A DNA stretch of 46,117 nucleotides, taken from NCBI RefSeq assembly GCF_001425405.1, contig NZ_LMQP01000003.1:89556-135672 (forward strand). The letters run 5' to 3'. The stretch comes from Sphingomonas sp. Leaf412 (GTDB taxonomy: Bacteria > Pseudomonadota > Alphaproteobacteria > Sphingomonadales > Sphingomonadaceae). The translations under genes and the position numbers were made by a program. Below the pieces are notes generated by a model. The model was not told the DNA's origin. It searched no databases and saw nothing but the letters and a program-made list of their open reading frames with translations. This document shows, piece by piece, positions 17,171-27,978 of the stretch. Position 1 is the stretch's first letter, and the number at the start of each line of letters is the position of its first letter.

Positions 17171-18331
17171 ATGGCGACCCTTCCGGCACCCGGTACCCCC
17201 ATTATCGCCACCGTCGGCGGCCCGCTTTCGTCGAAGGGCGGGCGCCCGGTGTTCGTGCGCCCGTTCTTCGAGGACAAGGCGGCGGCGTTCTGGAAATTGC
17301 AGGCGGTGGGGTGGACCGGCTACCTCGTCCTGCGGTCGGTATCGTCGCTGTCGACCAGCGTATCGTTGCAGACGATCGTGCCGGTCATCATCGAATCGAT
17401 CCTGGGCTATTGCATCACGCTGCTGCTGAGCGTGCTCTACGCCTCCTATCGCGGGATGCCGCGCGTCATGGGCGTGTTGCTGACCGTCGCGACACTGGTC
17501 GGCGCCAGCCTGTTCTACGCCTTCCTCGACGCCTTCTCCTTCTCCTTCATGCGCGCGGTGCCGGGGGTCGATCTCGCCGCGTTCCTTGTCTGCTTCTACG
17601 TCTGCACGACCGTCCTGACCGGGTGGTCGGCGCTGTATTTCGGGATCAACTTCTACCTGATCGTCGAGGAGCAGATCGACCAGATGCAGGTGCTGGAGAC
17701 GCAGGCGTCGTCGGCGCAGCTGGCGATGCTGCGGTATCAGCTGAACCCGCATTTCCTGTTCAACACGCTCAATTCCATCTCCACCCTGGTGCTGCTGAAA
17801 CAGACCGACCGCGCGAACGCGATGCTGTCGCGCCTGGCGTCGTTCCTGCGCTACACGCTGGCGAACGAGCCGACGGCGCACGTGACCGTCGCGCAGGAGG
17901 TGGAGACGCTGAAACTGTATCTCGACATCGAGAAGATGCGGTTCGAGGACCGGCTGCGCGCCAAATTCGACGTGGACGAGAATGCGCAGGCCGCGCGGCT
18001 GCCGTCGCTGCTGCTCCAGCCGCTGGTCGAGAATGCGATCAAATATGCGGTGACGCCGCAGGAGCACGGCGCCGAAATCTGCGTCACCGTGCGGCTCGTC
18101 GGGGAACGCGTTCTGCTGGGCGTATCCGACACCGGTCCGGGATTGATGCCGACGAAAAGCCGTCCAAGCCTTTCAACCGGCGTGGGCATCGCCAATATCA
18201 GGGAGCGGCTGGTGCAGGCATACGGGCCTGACCATCGGTTCGATGTGCGTGCCATGCCGACCGGCGGGTTCGGGGTCGAGATCGAGATCCCGTACCAGCG
18301 CGAGATACCGGGCGAGCAGGCGGCGGCGTAA
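17171..18331 (+). CDS. LytS/YehU-type sensor histidine kinase
   Basis: 386 residues. Four hydrophobic segments lie in about residues 40-170. A His_kinase domain follows with LRYQLNPHFLFNTLNSI, phospho-acceptor His about 194. The HATPase region has LLLQPLVENAIKYA, DTGPGL and GVGIANIRERL. This is the LytS/AlgZ family that pairs with LytTR response regulators. The partner is encoded directly downstream. No extracytoplasmic ligand domain is evident. Confidence 0.93.
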   Translation: MATLPAPGTPIIATVGGPLSSKGGRPVFVRPFFEDKAAAFWKLQAVGWTGYLVLRSVSSLSTSVSLQTIVPVIIESILGYCITLLLSVLYASYRGMPRVMGVLLTVATLVGASLFYAFLDAFSFSFMRAVPGVDLAAFLVCFYVCTTVLTGWSALYFGINFYLIVEEQIDQMQVLETQASSAQLAMLRYQLNPHFLFNTLNSISTLVLLKQTDRANAMLSRLASFLRYTLANEPTAHVTVAQEVETLKLYLDIEKMRFEDRLRAKFDVDENAQAARLPSLLLQPLVENAIKYAVTPQEHGAEICVTVRLVGERVLLGVSDTGPGLMPTKSRPSLSTGVGIANIRERLVQAYGPDHRFDVRAMPTGGFGVEIEIPYQREIPGEQAAA

Positions 18332-18369
18332 AAGCGCTCCTGCCGCCGGCAGTGGAGACCGTACAAGAC

Positions 18370-19182
18370 ATGACCATCCGTACCATCCTCGTCGACGACG
18401 AGCCGCTCGCGATCCAGGGGCTCGAACTGCGGTTGCAGGCGCACGACGACGTGGAGATCATCGCCAAGTGCCAGAACGGGCGCGAGGCGATCAGCGCGAT
18501 CAAGACGCACAAGCCCGATCTGGCCTTCCTCGACATCCAGATGCCGGGGTTCGACGGTTTTTCCGTCGTCCAGGGCCTGATGGACGTGGAGCCGCCGCTG
18601 TTCGTGTTCGTCACCGCCTATTCCGACCACGCGCTGCGCGCGTTCGAGGCGCAGGCGGTGGATTACCTGATGAAGCCGGTGGAGGACGCGCGCCTGGCGG
18701 AGACGCTGGACCGCGTGCGCCAGCGATTGTCGGAGCGGTCGAGCGTCGGCGAGGCGGCGAAGCTGAAGGAGGCGCTGGAGGAACATGCGCCCGAGGCGGC
18801 GGCGGAGATGGCCGAACTGGGCGACGGCGGCGGCGACCCGCTGGCGGCGAACCGGTTCGAGAAGATGATAAACATCAAGGATCGCGGCCAGATTTTCCGC
18901 GTCGACGTCGACACGATCGAGCGCATCGACGCCGCGGGCGACTATATGTGCATCTACACCGGCGACAACACGCTGATCCTGCGCGAGACGATGAAGGACC
19001 TGGAGAAGCGGCTGGATCCGCGGCGGTTCCAGCGCATCCACCGCTCGACGATCGTCAATCTGGACCTGGTCAAGCAGGTGAAACCGCACACGAACGGGGA
19101 GTGCTTCCTGGTGCTGGATTCGGGGGCGAGCGTGAAGGTGTCGCGGTCGTATCGCGACGTGGTGGCGCGCTTCGTCCATTGA
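18370..19182 (+). CDS. LytTR family response regulator
   Basis: 270 residues. The receiver domain has VDDEP at residues 8-12, phospho-acceptor Asp 55 in FLDIQMPGFDG, and KPVED near 110. A linker rich in Glu and Ala follows. The C-terminal LytTR DNA-binding domain carries IKDRGQIFRVDVDTIERIDA and FQRIHRSTIVNL. Start ATG 18370 begins the receiver fold; a GTG at 18352 is an alternative. Its stop overlaps the TTG start of trhO. Confidence 0.94.
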   Translation: MTIRTILVDDEPLAIQGLELRLQAHDDVEIIAKCQNGREAISAIKTHKPDLAFLDIQMPGFDGFSVVQGLMDVEPPLFVFVTAYSDHALRAFEAQAVDYLMKPVEDARLAETLDRVRQRLSERSSVGEAAKLKEALEEHAPEAAAEMAELGDGGGDPLAANRFEKMINIKDRGQIFRVDVDTIERIDAAGDYMCIYTGDNTLILRETMKDLEKRLDPRRFQRIHRSTIVNLDLVKQVKPHTNGECFLVLDSGASVKVSRSYRDVVARFVH

Positions 19183-20117
19183 GCGATGCGGTCAGGGTCG
19201 CGGCATTCTATCGCTTCGCGCGGCTGGCCGATCCCGCGGCGCTGCGCGGGCCGTTGCTGGCACTGGCGCGCGAGCGCGGCGTGCGGGGGACCATCCTGCT
19301 CGCGACGGAAGGAGTGAACGGCACGATCGCGGGCACCGCGGAAGCGGTGGACGCGGTGGTGGCGCATGTGCGCGGCTGGCCCGGCTGCGCCGACCTCGCT
19401 CCGAAGTACGGCGATGCCGCGGCGATGCCGTTCCACCGGCTGAAGGCGAAGGTGAAGCGCGAGATCGTGACGATGGGCGTCGCGGTCGATCCCCTGCGCG
19501 ATGCGGGCGCCTATGTCGCGCCGGCGGACTGGAACGCATTGATCGCGGACCCCGAAACGGTGGTGATCGACACGCGCAATGCCTACGAGGTCGCGGTCGG
19601 CACCTTTCCGGGCGCGGTCGACCCGGGGACGGCGGGGTTCGCGGACTTCCCCGCGTGGTTCCGCGCCAATCGCGACGCATTGCTGGCGGGCAAGCGCCGC
19701 GTGGCGATGTTCTGCACCGGGGGAATCCGGTGCGAGAAGTCCACCGCCTTCCTGAAGGGGGAGGGGGTGGAGGACGTGCACCACCTGGACGGCGGGATCC
19801 TGCGCTACCTGGAGGAGGTGCCCGCGGCGGACAGCGTATGGGCGGGCGAATGCTTCGTCTTCGACCAGCGCGTGGCGGTGGGGCAGGGACTGGCGCCGGG
19901 CACGCACGTCCTGTGCTTCGCGTGCCGGATGCCGGTGAGCCCCGCGGACCGGGTATCGCCGTTGTTTGCGGAAGGGGTGAGCTGCCCTTCGTGCCACGAC
20001 ACGCGGACCGCGGACGAGCGCGCGGGCTATGCCGAGCGGCACCGCCAGCAGCGACTGGCGGAGGCACGGGGGCACGCGCACGTGGGCTGGCGGGAGGAGG
20101 ACGAGGCCGCGCGATAA
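19179..20117 (+). CDS. trhO: tRNA uridine-34 hydroxylase TrhO (rhodanese-related)
   Basis: 312 residues. TrhO hydroxylates U34 of tRNAs in an oxygen-dependent step toward cmo5U or mo5U. An N-terminal acylphosphatase-like domain (about 1-90, ATEGVNGTIAG) is followed by a rhodanese domain with active-site Cys 179 in FCTGGIRCEKS. A C-terminal zinc-like Cys cluster (CFACRMP and CPSCHD) is also present. The start is TTG 19179, overlapping the LytTR stop as TTGA; no ATG or GTG is in frame at the right place. So trhO is probably translated from the two-component mRNA. Confidence 0.92.
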   Translation: MSDAVRVAAFYRFARLADPAALRGPLLALARERGVRGTILLATEGVNGTIAGTAEAVDAVVAHVRGWPGCADLAPKYGDAAAMPFHRLKAKVKREIVTMGVAVDPLRDAGAYVAPADWNALIADPETVVIDTRNAYEVAVGTFPGAVDPGTAGFADFPAWFRANRDALLAGKRRVAMFCTGGIRCEKSTAFLKGEGVEDVHHLDGGILRYLEEVPAADSVWAGECFVFDQRVAVGQGLAPGTHVLCFACRMPVSPADRVSPLFAEGVSCPSCHDTRTADERAGYAERHRQQRLAEARGHAHVGWREEDEAAR

Positions 20118-20169
20118 GCGATGACGGCGGGGCGCCGGCGTCCCATGTCCCGCGCCATCACGCCCACGC

Positions 20170-20197
20170 TTCCACCCTTGCCCGCGATCCGCTACAG
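20170..20197 (+). promoter_or_regulatory. Candidate promoter of the ABC-F gene
   Basis: TTCCAC (20170-20175), 16 bases, CTACAG (20192-20197). The ATG is only 8 bases after the -10, so the mRNA would be leaderless or nearly so. Confidence 0.35.
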
Positions 20198-20205
20198 GGC
20201 CGCGC

Positions 20206-22053
20206 ATGCTCAACCTCAACGGCATCACCGTGCGCCTCGGCGGGCGCACGATCCTGAACGGCGCGACCGCGGCGTTGCCGCCGGGGAGCCGCGTCGGCCT
20301 GATCGGGCGGAACGGCGCGGGGAAGTCGACGATGGTGCGCGTCATCGCGGGCCTGCTGGAGCCCGACGACGGCAGCGCGGACATGCCGCGCGGCGCGCGC
20401 ATCGGCTATATCGCGCAGGAAGCGCCGCACGGGACCGCGACGCCGTTCGACACCGTGCTAGCCGCGGACCTGGAACGCGCGGAGTTGATGCACGCCAGCG
20501 AGACCGAGCAGGACGCCCACAAGCTGGGCGATATCTACGAACGGTTGATCGCGATCGACGCCTACACCGCGCCCGCGCGCGCGGCGCAGATCCTGATCGG
20601 GCTGGGCTTCGACGAGGAGATGCAGGCGCAGCCGCTCGACAGCTTCTCGGGCGGGTGGAAGATGCGCGTGGCGCTGGCGGCACTGTTGTTCTCGCAGCCG
20701 GACCTGCTGCTGCTGGACGAACCGTCGAACCACCTCGACCTCGAAGCCGTCATGTGGCTGGAGGATTTCCTGAAGGGATATCAGGCGACGATCGTCGTCG
20801 TCAGCCACGAGCGCGATTTCCTGAACAACGTGGTCGACCATATCCTGCATTTGCAAGACGGGAAGATCACGCTGTATCCCGGCGGCTACGACGCGTTCGA
20901 GCGCCAGCGCGCGGAGCGGATGGCGCAGCTGGCGGCGGCGAAGGCGAGCCAGGATGCGCAGCGCGCCAAGTTGCAGGAATATGTCGCGAAGAATTCCGCG
21001 CGCGCCTCGACCGCGAAACAGGCGCAGAGCCGGCAGAAGATGCTGGCGAAGATGCAGCCGATCGCGGAGATGGCGAACGATCCGACCTTGTCGTTCGGCT
21101 TCCCCGATCCGACCGAATTGCGCCCGCCGCTCATCACGCTGGACATGGCGTCGGTGGGATACAGCGAGGTGCCGATCCTGAAGCGGCTGAACCTCCGGCT
21201 CGACCCCGACGACCGTATCGCGCTGCTGGGGCGCAACGGCAACGGCAAGACGACGCTGGCGCGGCTGCTGGCGGCGCAACTGACGCCGATGGACGGCGGG
21301 ATGAGCGCGACCAGCAAGATGAAGGTCGGCTATTTCACCCAGTATCAGGTCGAGGAGCTGGATACCGAGGACACGCCGCTGGAGCATATGACGCGCACGA
21401 TGAAGGGCGCGAGCCCGGCGGCGGTGCGCGGGCAATTGGGGCGGTTCGGCTTTTCGGGCGACAAGGCGACGACGCGCGTCGGGAAACTGTCGGGCGGGGA
21501 GCGCGCCCGTCTGGCGCTGGCGCTCATCACGCGCGATGCGCCGCACCTGCTGATCCTGGACGAGCCGACGAACCATCTGGACGTCGATGCGCGCGAGGCG
21601 CTGGTGCAGGCGCTGAACGATTATTCGGGCGCGGTGGTGCTGGTCAGCCACGATCGCCACATGCTGGAACTGACGGCGGACCGGCTGGTGCTGGTCGACG
21701 GCGGGACCGCGCGGGAATTCGACGGCAGCATCGACGATTACATCGCCTTCGTCCTGAAGGGCGACGCGAAGCCCGCCGCGAAGGCGAAGAAGGACAAGAA
21801 GGCGGAAGCCGCGGCGCGCGAGCGCGAGGCGGCGCTACGCAAGACGGTACGCGAGCTGGAGGAGCAAACCGCCCGGCTGACGCGCGAGCGTAACGCGCTG
21901 GACCGCGCGATGTTCGATCCGGCCAGCGCAGAGCCGCGGTTCGCCAAGCTGTCGATGGGCGAGTTGAGCCGCCAGCGCGCTGATATGCAGGCGAAGGTTG
22001 AAGCGTCCGAGGCGAAGTGGCTTGAGGCGAGCGAGGCGCTGGAAGTGGCGTAA
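20206..22053 (+). CDS. ABC-F family ATPase
   Basis: 615 residues, soluble, two ABC domains. The first has Walker A GRNGAGKST (about 35-43), signature SFSGGWKMR and LLLDEPSNHLD. The second has GRNGNGKTT, LSGGERARL and LLILDEPTNHLD. The linker between them is rich in Gln and Ala, as in the ABC-F P-site tRNA-interaction motif. The C-terminus is a Lys/Glu/Ala-rich coiled coil like that of Uup/YheS proteins. ABC-F proteins act on ribosomes, either in stalled translation rescue or antibiotic protection. No transmembrane partner is present. Confidence 0.93.
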   Translation: MLNLNGITVRLGGRTILNGATAALPPGSRVGLIGRNGAGKSTMVRVIAGLLEPDDGSADMPRGARIGYIAQEAPHGTATPFDTVLAADLERAELMHASETEQDAHKLGDIYERLIAIDAYTAPARAAQILIGLGFDEEMQAQPLDSFSGGWKMRVALAALLFSQPDLLLLDEPSNHLDLEAVMWLEDFLKGYQATIVVVSHERDFLNNVVDHILHLQDGKITLYPGGYDAFERQRAERMAQLAAAKASQDAQRAKLQEYVAKNSARASTAKQAQSRQKMLAKMQPIAEMANDPTLSFGFPDPTELRPPLITLDMASVGYSEVPILKRLNLRLDPDDRIALLGRNGNGKTTLARLLAAQLTPMDGGMSATSKMKVGYFTQYQVEELDTEDTPLEHMTRTMKGASPAAVRGQLGRFGFSGDKATTRVGKLSGGERARLALALITRDAPHLLILDEPTNHLDVDAREALVQALNDYSGAVVLVSHDRHMLELTADRLVLVDGGTAREFDGSIDDYIAFVLKGDAKPAAKAKKDKKAEAAAREREAALRKTVRELEEQTARLTRERNALDRAMFDPASAEPRFAKLSMGELSRQRADMQAKVEASEAKWLEASEALEVA

Positions 22054-22078
22054 GCCCAGCGTCATGCCGGGTTTCCTT

Positions 22079-22132
22079 GTGTCCCCGCGAAGGCGGGGAC
22101 CCAGTCTGTGTTCCCGCCCTCGCGGGAGCACA
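22079..22132. repeat. Dispersed repeat, family B copy 1
   Basis: Two small hairpins in a row, CCCCGCGAAGGCGGGG and CCCGCCCTCGCGGG, separated by ACCCAGTCTGTGTT. It lies between convergent ABC-F and DUF3297 genes. Better matches are at 26461-26515 and, inverted, 31081-31135. Confidence 0.8.
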
Positions 22133-22141
22133 ATCTAGCGG

Positions 22142-22408
22142 CTATTCCTCGCCCGCGTCCTTTTCCTCGCCACCGCGCTCGAACCACGATTCGACCTCGC
22201 CCTGAAGCTTGATCGTCAGCGGGCGGCCGTGGCGGTCGACCTTCTTGCCCAGCGCGACGCGGATCCAGCCCTCGGAAATGCTGTATTCCTCCACATCGCG
22301 CCGCTCGACACCCTTGAAGCGGATGCCGACGCCGCGTTCCAGCGCGGCCTGGTCGAAATGCGGGCTGCGCGGGTCGATCGACAGATGGTCGGGGGGCGTA
22401 TCGGTCAT
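22142..22408 (-). CDS. DUF3297 family protein
   Basis: 88 residues: MTDTPPDHLSIDPRSPHF, then GIRFKGVERRDVEEYSISEG and WIRVALGK. This is the conserved DUF3297 pattern of alpha- and gammaproteobacteria. Cytoplasmic, no membrane segment, acidic tail. Function unknown. Start ATG 22408 matches the family; the frame upstream is not conserved-looking. Confidence 0.85.
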   Translation of the reverse strand: MTDTPPDHLSIDPRSPHFDQAALERGVGIRFKGVERRDVEEYSISEGWIRVALGKKVDRHGRPLTIKLQGEVESWFERGGEEKDAGEE

Positions 22409-22446
22409 GGCGCGCGGCATTGCCGCAATCGCGCACGCCTGACCAC

Positions 22447-22481
22447 AAAAAAGCGCGGGGGAAGCGAACCTCCCCCGCGCT
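22447..22481 (-). terminator. Rho-independent terminator of the glycine-zipper gene
   Basis: On the minus strand an 11-bp perfect stem (22471-22481 with 22452-22462) and an 8-base loop are followed by six T (22447-22452). Confidence 0.92.
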
Positions 22482-22508
22482 GCCCGCGTGACCGGACCTG
22501 CGTTATCC

Positions 22509-22877
22509 CTACCAGCCGTAATAGCCGCGATAGGGCTGATCGTAATATCCGTTGCCGTAGCCGCGATCGTACCCGCGACCGCGCCAGTAGCCGCGCGGGG
22601 GCGGGGGCGCGTAATATCGGTCGCGATAGATGCGGCGCGGCGGGGCGTAATAGCGGTCGTCGTAATAGCCGCGGTCGTAATAGCGGTCGCGGTTGCTCGA
22701 CGCGATCGCCGCGCCGAGGCCGAGGCCGATGACCCCGCCGATGATCGCGCCGGCCGCCGCATCGCCGCCACGGCCGCGATCGCGCCAGTAACGCTGCGCA
22801 TCCGCCGGTGCGGCCGCGGTCAGGGTGGTCGTCGCCAACACGGTGGCGAGACCGGCTTTCGTCATATATCCACTCAT
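22509..22877 (-). CDS. Secreted glycine-zipper protein rich in Tyr and Arg
   Basis: 122 residues. A signal peptide ends near APADAQ. A glycine-zipper helix follows (AAAGAIIGGVIGLGLGAAIA, about 40-59). The tail is low complexity with repeated RYY, GYY and PPP units (RDRYYAPP occurs twice, apart). Such proteins are usually periplasmic or outer-membrane associated; function unknown. Start ATG 22877 has AGGAGG upstream, and a strong terminator follows the stop. Confidence 0.85.
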   Translation of the reverse strand: MSGYMTKAGLATVLATTTLTAAAPADAQRYWRDRGRGGDAAAGAIIGGVIGLGLGAAIASSNRDRYYDRGYYDDRYYAPPRRIYRDRYYAPPPPRGYWRGRGYDRGYGNGYYDQPYRGYYGW

Positions 22878-23011
22878 AACGAACCTCCTCGGGCAGGTAC
22901 GCGCCCGTGCTGCTCAAACGCGCAAGGATGCGGGCCTGTTGCATCAGGGATAGGCGAGTCGGGCTGAACGCATGCGGAATGGTGCGTTCATTCGGAATGC
23001 AGGAGGCGCGC

Positions 23012-23416
23012 GTGGCGTACTGGTTGCTGAAGACGGAGCCCGACAGCTATTCGTGGACGGATCTTGTCCGCGACGGCGCGGCGGAGTGGGACGGGGTGCG
23101 GAACCATGCCGCGGCGGCGCATCTTCGCGCGATGCGGCCGGGGGATCGCGCGCTGATCTATCACAGCGGCGCGGAAAAGGCGGCGGTCGGCGTGGCGGAG
23201 GTGACGCGCGCGGCGCGGAAGGACGGCGCGGACGGCAATTGGGTGTCGGTCGCGATCCGGCCGGTCGGGCCGCTGCCCGTGCCGGTCACCCTGACGACGA
23301 TGCGGGCGGACGCGGCGCTGGCGACGATGGCGATGCTGCGCCAGCCGCGGCTGTCGGTCAGTCCGGTGTCGGACGCGGAATGGGCGGCGATCGCGGGCGA
23401 CGGGGCGGCGGGCTGA
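23012..23416 (+). CDS. EVE domain protein
   Basis: 134 residues, with YWLLKTEPDSYSW at the N-terminus, WDGVRNHAAAAHLRAM and YHSGAEKAAVGVAEV, the standard EVE (PUA-like) pattern. EVE domains bind modified bases in DNA or RNA. GTG 23012 is chosen over ATG 22997 because AGGAGG (23001-23006) is five bases upstream of it. Convergent with the HAD gene. Confidence 0.9.
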   Translation: MAYWLLKTEPDSYSWTDLVRDGAAEWDGVRNHAAAAHLRAMRPGDRALIYHSGAEKAAVGVAEVTRAARKDGADGNWVSVAIRPVGPLPVPVTLTTMRADAALATMAMLRQPRLSVSPVSDAEWAAIAGDGAAG

Positions 23417-23419
23417 GCA

Positions 23420-24106
23420 CTACCCGATCGTCGCGATCCAGTCGGGCAGGTCGCCCAGCCGCGCCAGTTTGCGGAAGCGCGGATGCCGGGTCGGCGCCGC
23501 CGCGGCCTCGTGCGCCCAGACGATGTCGGTCGGCACGAACGCCGCCCATGCCCCCGCGGCCAGCGCGGGCAGGATGTCGGACCGCATCGAATCGCCCGCC
23601 ATCACCGCGCGTTCGGGCGCGACGGCGTAGCGGGAGAAGATGCGGGTGAAGGTTTCCGGCCTCTTGTCGCTGACGATCTCGACGCCCGAAAACAGGCTGC
23701 CGAGGCCCGAGGCGGCGAGCTTCACTTCCTGGTGGAGCAGGTCGCCCTTCGTCACCAGCACCAGCCGCGCGGTCGCCGCGAGCCGCTCCAGCGTGTCGCC
23801 GATGCCGTCGAGCAGCTCGACCGGATGCGCCAGCAGGTCGCGCCCGACGTCGAGCAGCCGCGCGACCGCGGTCACGTCCGCCCCCAGTTCCACCGCGGTC
23901 TCGATCATCGACAGCGTGAAACTCTTCGCGCCATAGCCGTAATGCGCGAGGTTGCGGATCTCCACCGCCGCGATCCGTTCGCGCGCGATGCCCGCGTCGG
24001 CGAAGGGCGCGAGGACATCGGCGAAGGCGCGCTCCGCGGCGTCGAAATAGCGCATGTTGTGCCAGAGCGTGTCGTCGGCATCGAGGCAGATGAGGTCGAT
24101 GGGCAT
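23420..24106 (-). CDS. HAD family hydrolase
   Basis: 228 residues. Motif I is LDADDTLW (8-15), motif II is LVLVTKGD, the Lys is in SDKRPETF, and motif IV is VMAGDSMRSDILPALAAG. A helical cap lies between I and II. Probably a cytoplasmic phosphatase of the YjjG-like group; the substrate is unknown. Confidence 0.88.
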   Translation of the reverse strand: MPIDLICLDADDTLWHNMRYFDAAERAFADVLAPFADAGIARERIAAVEIRNLAHYGYGAKSFTLSMIETAVELGADVTAVARLLDVGRDLLAHPVELLDGIGDTLERLAATARLVLVTKGDLLHQEVKLAASGLGSLFSGVEIVSDKRPETFTRIFSRYAVAPERAVMAGDSMRSDILPALAAGAWAAFVPTDIVWAHEAAAAPTRHPRFRKLARLGDLPDWIATIG

Positions 24107-24207
24107 GGGTCTCTACGTCCTTCCGGCCGCTGCTGTCGGACATCGTTCACGGAACGGGAAGGAGGACCGGCCGAAGGCTGGTGAAGGGTTTTGGCAGCGC
24201 TTCGCAA

Positions 24208-24267
24208 GCCCCTCCACCACGGCGCTGCGCGCCGCGGTCCCCCTCCCCGAGCAAGCTCGGGGAGGAT

Positions 24268-24269
<2 letters not shown>
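24208..24269. repeat. Dispersed repeat, family E copy 1
   Basis: CCCCTCCACCA, a GC-rich centre, then CCCCGAGCAAGCTCGGGG, between the HAD gene and the ligA stop. A second copy, in the other orientation, is at 46034-46090. Confidence 0.65.
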
Positions 24270-27031
<2,762 letters not shown>

Positions 27032-27037
27032 GGCATC

Positions 27038-27378
27038 GTCGGGTTCTACCCGGCTATGGCGATAAACTGCGGCGTAGACTAGGCGCAGCGGACCCGGGGG
27101 CAGTACCCGGCGGCTCCACCAAAACCGGCGCACGCGCCGGTTTCGACGGGGCCGAACCAGGATCGACGTGTGTTGAAAGGCGCTGTTTTCGCTCGGAATG
27201 GGACCACCGTAACGGCCCATTACACAAGTGCCAACGATAACGAAGCACTCGCGATTGCGGCGTAACTGAGGGCCTCACGGCCTAAGGTTACTCCAAGATA
27301 GCGCGGTCGGACCGAACCGGGCAACAGAATCGGAATCCAGCGGTACGGGGGGCACCGGGCAACAGAAGCCCCCCACTT
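27038..27378 (+). ncRNA. ssrA: tmRNA, circularly permuted two-piece form
   Basis: The acceptor piece comes first and ends CGGCTCC-A-CCA at 27111-27121, with a T-arm CCGGG-GGCAGTA-CCCGG just before. The intervening segment (27122-27147) is a perfect AAACCGGCG/CGCCGGTTT hairpin that should be removed. The coding piece begins GGGGCCG at 27148, which pairs with CGGCTCC of the acceptor. The tag frame is 27230-27265 and encodes ANDNEALAIAA then TAA. Two hairpins with identical 14-base loops follow (27309-27338 and 27347-27374). The 5' end is inferred from the promoter and the 3' end from the last hairpin. Confidence 0.95.
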
Positions 27379-27401
27379 CATTTCCGGTTCGACCCGTTGG
27401 T

Positions 27402-27477
27402 CGTCATTGCGAGCGCAGCGAAGCGATCCAGTGTTTCGCGCGTGGCACTGGATTGCTTCGCTGCGCTCGCAATGACG
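27402..27477. repeat. Dispersed long palindrome, family A copy 1
   Basis: Two 32-base arms (27402-27433 and 27446-27477) pair along their length with one mismatch around a 12-base loop. The arms contain CGTCATTGCGAGCGCAGCG. It lies after the tmRNA gene. Other copies: 42825-42900 and 44425-44508. Confidence 0.9.
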
Positions 27478-27481
27478 GATT

Positions 27482-27519
27482 GCCGTCGTGCCGGGCTTGT
27501 CCCGGCATCCACCGTGCCG
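27482..27519. repeat. Dispersed palindrome, family C copy 2
   Basis: GTGCCGGGCTTGTCCCGGCAT core directly after the family A element. The remainder of 27520-27639 has no gene. Confidence 0.55.
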
Positions 27520-27639
27520 CGTGGCCGCCCGCTTGAGGATCGCGGCGCGGTGGATCCCGGAACACGTCCGCGGTGACGGCGAGTAAGGCCGACGGATCGC
27601 GTCATGCCGCGGCCGCGATGGCGCGGCATGTAGCCGGCC

Positions 27640-27972
27640 ATGATCCTGGGGTGGCTCGCGGCGCAGGCTGCAGATTTCGATCTTGGCAGGCTGTCCGTGA
27701 CGCGATCGTGCGCCACATCCGGCGGTGACGTGATCGTCTGCGGCACGCGTCCTAATCGCCATCGTCTGCCGTTGCCGGTCGAACGGGACGCACCCGCCTC
27801 GGCAGAAGCCAGCGGCATGTCCGCGCTCACCCCGGCACGCCGCTGCGGCATCTTCGCGGGCGAGCGGCGGTGTTCGAAACGGGAGGCGCGGGCCTATGGC
27901 TATGGCGGCGGGCGCGATCCGGTCAGAGTCGTGGCGAGGGCGGTCAGGGCCATCGTCGACCCCGACCGCTGA
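27640..27972 (+). CDS. Small hypothetical protein with a VVC-x-R-RLP type motif
   Basis: 110 residues. A short hydrophobic N-terminus (MILGWLAAQA) could be a minimal signal peptide. The recognisable part is GGDVIVCGTRPNRHRLPLP (about 28-46). A comparable motif, GEEIVVCSRR ... FRIP, occurs in the unrelated secreted protein at 40965-41411. The rest is Arg/Ala-rich and not conserved-looking. An in-frame TAG just upstream fixes the start at ATG 27640. Function unknown. Confidence 0.55.
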   Translation: MILGWLAAQAADFDLGRLSVTRSCATSGGDVIVCGTRPNRHRLPLPVERDAPASAEASGMSALTPARRCGIFAGERRCSKREARAYGYGGGRDPVRVVARAVRAIVDPDR

Positions 27973-27978
27973 CGCCGG

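Noticed and set aside
13554..17189. 1211-codon open frame on the minus strand over the TonB receptor gene
   Set aside because: Shadow frame caused by high GC; composition is dominated by Arg, Asp, Val and His with no domains, while the opposite strand encodes a complete receptor with signal peptide and terminal Phe.
22079..22132. Family A-E palindromes as a CRISPR array
   Set aside because: Copies are single and kilobases apart, with no regular spacers and no cas genes.
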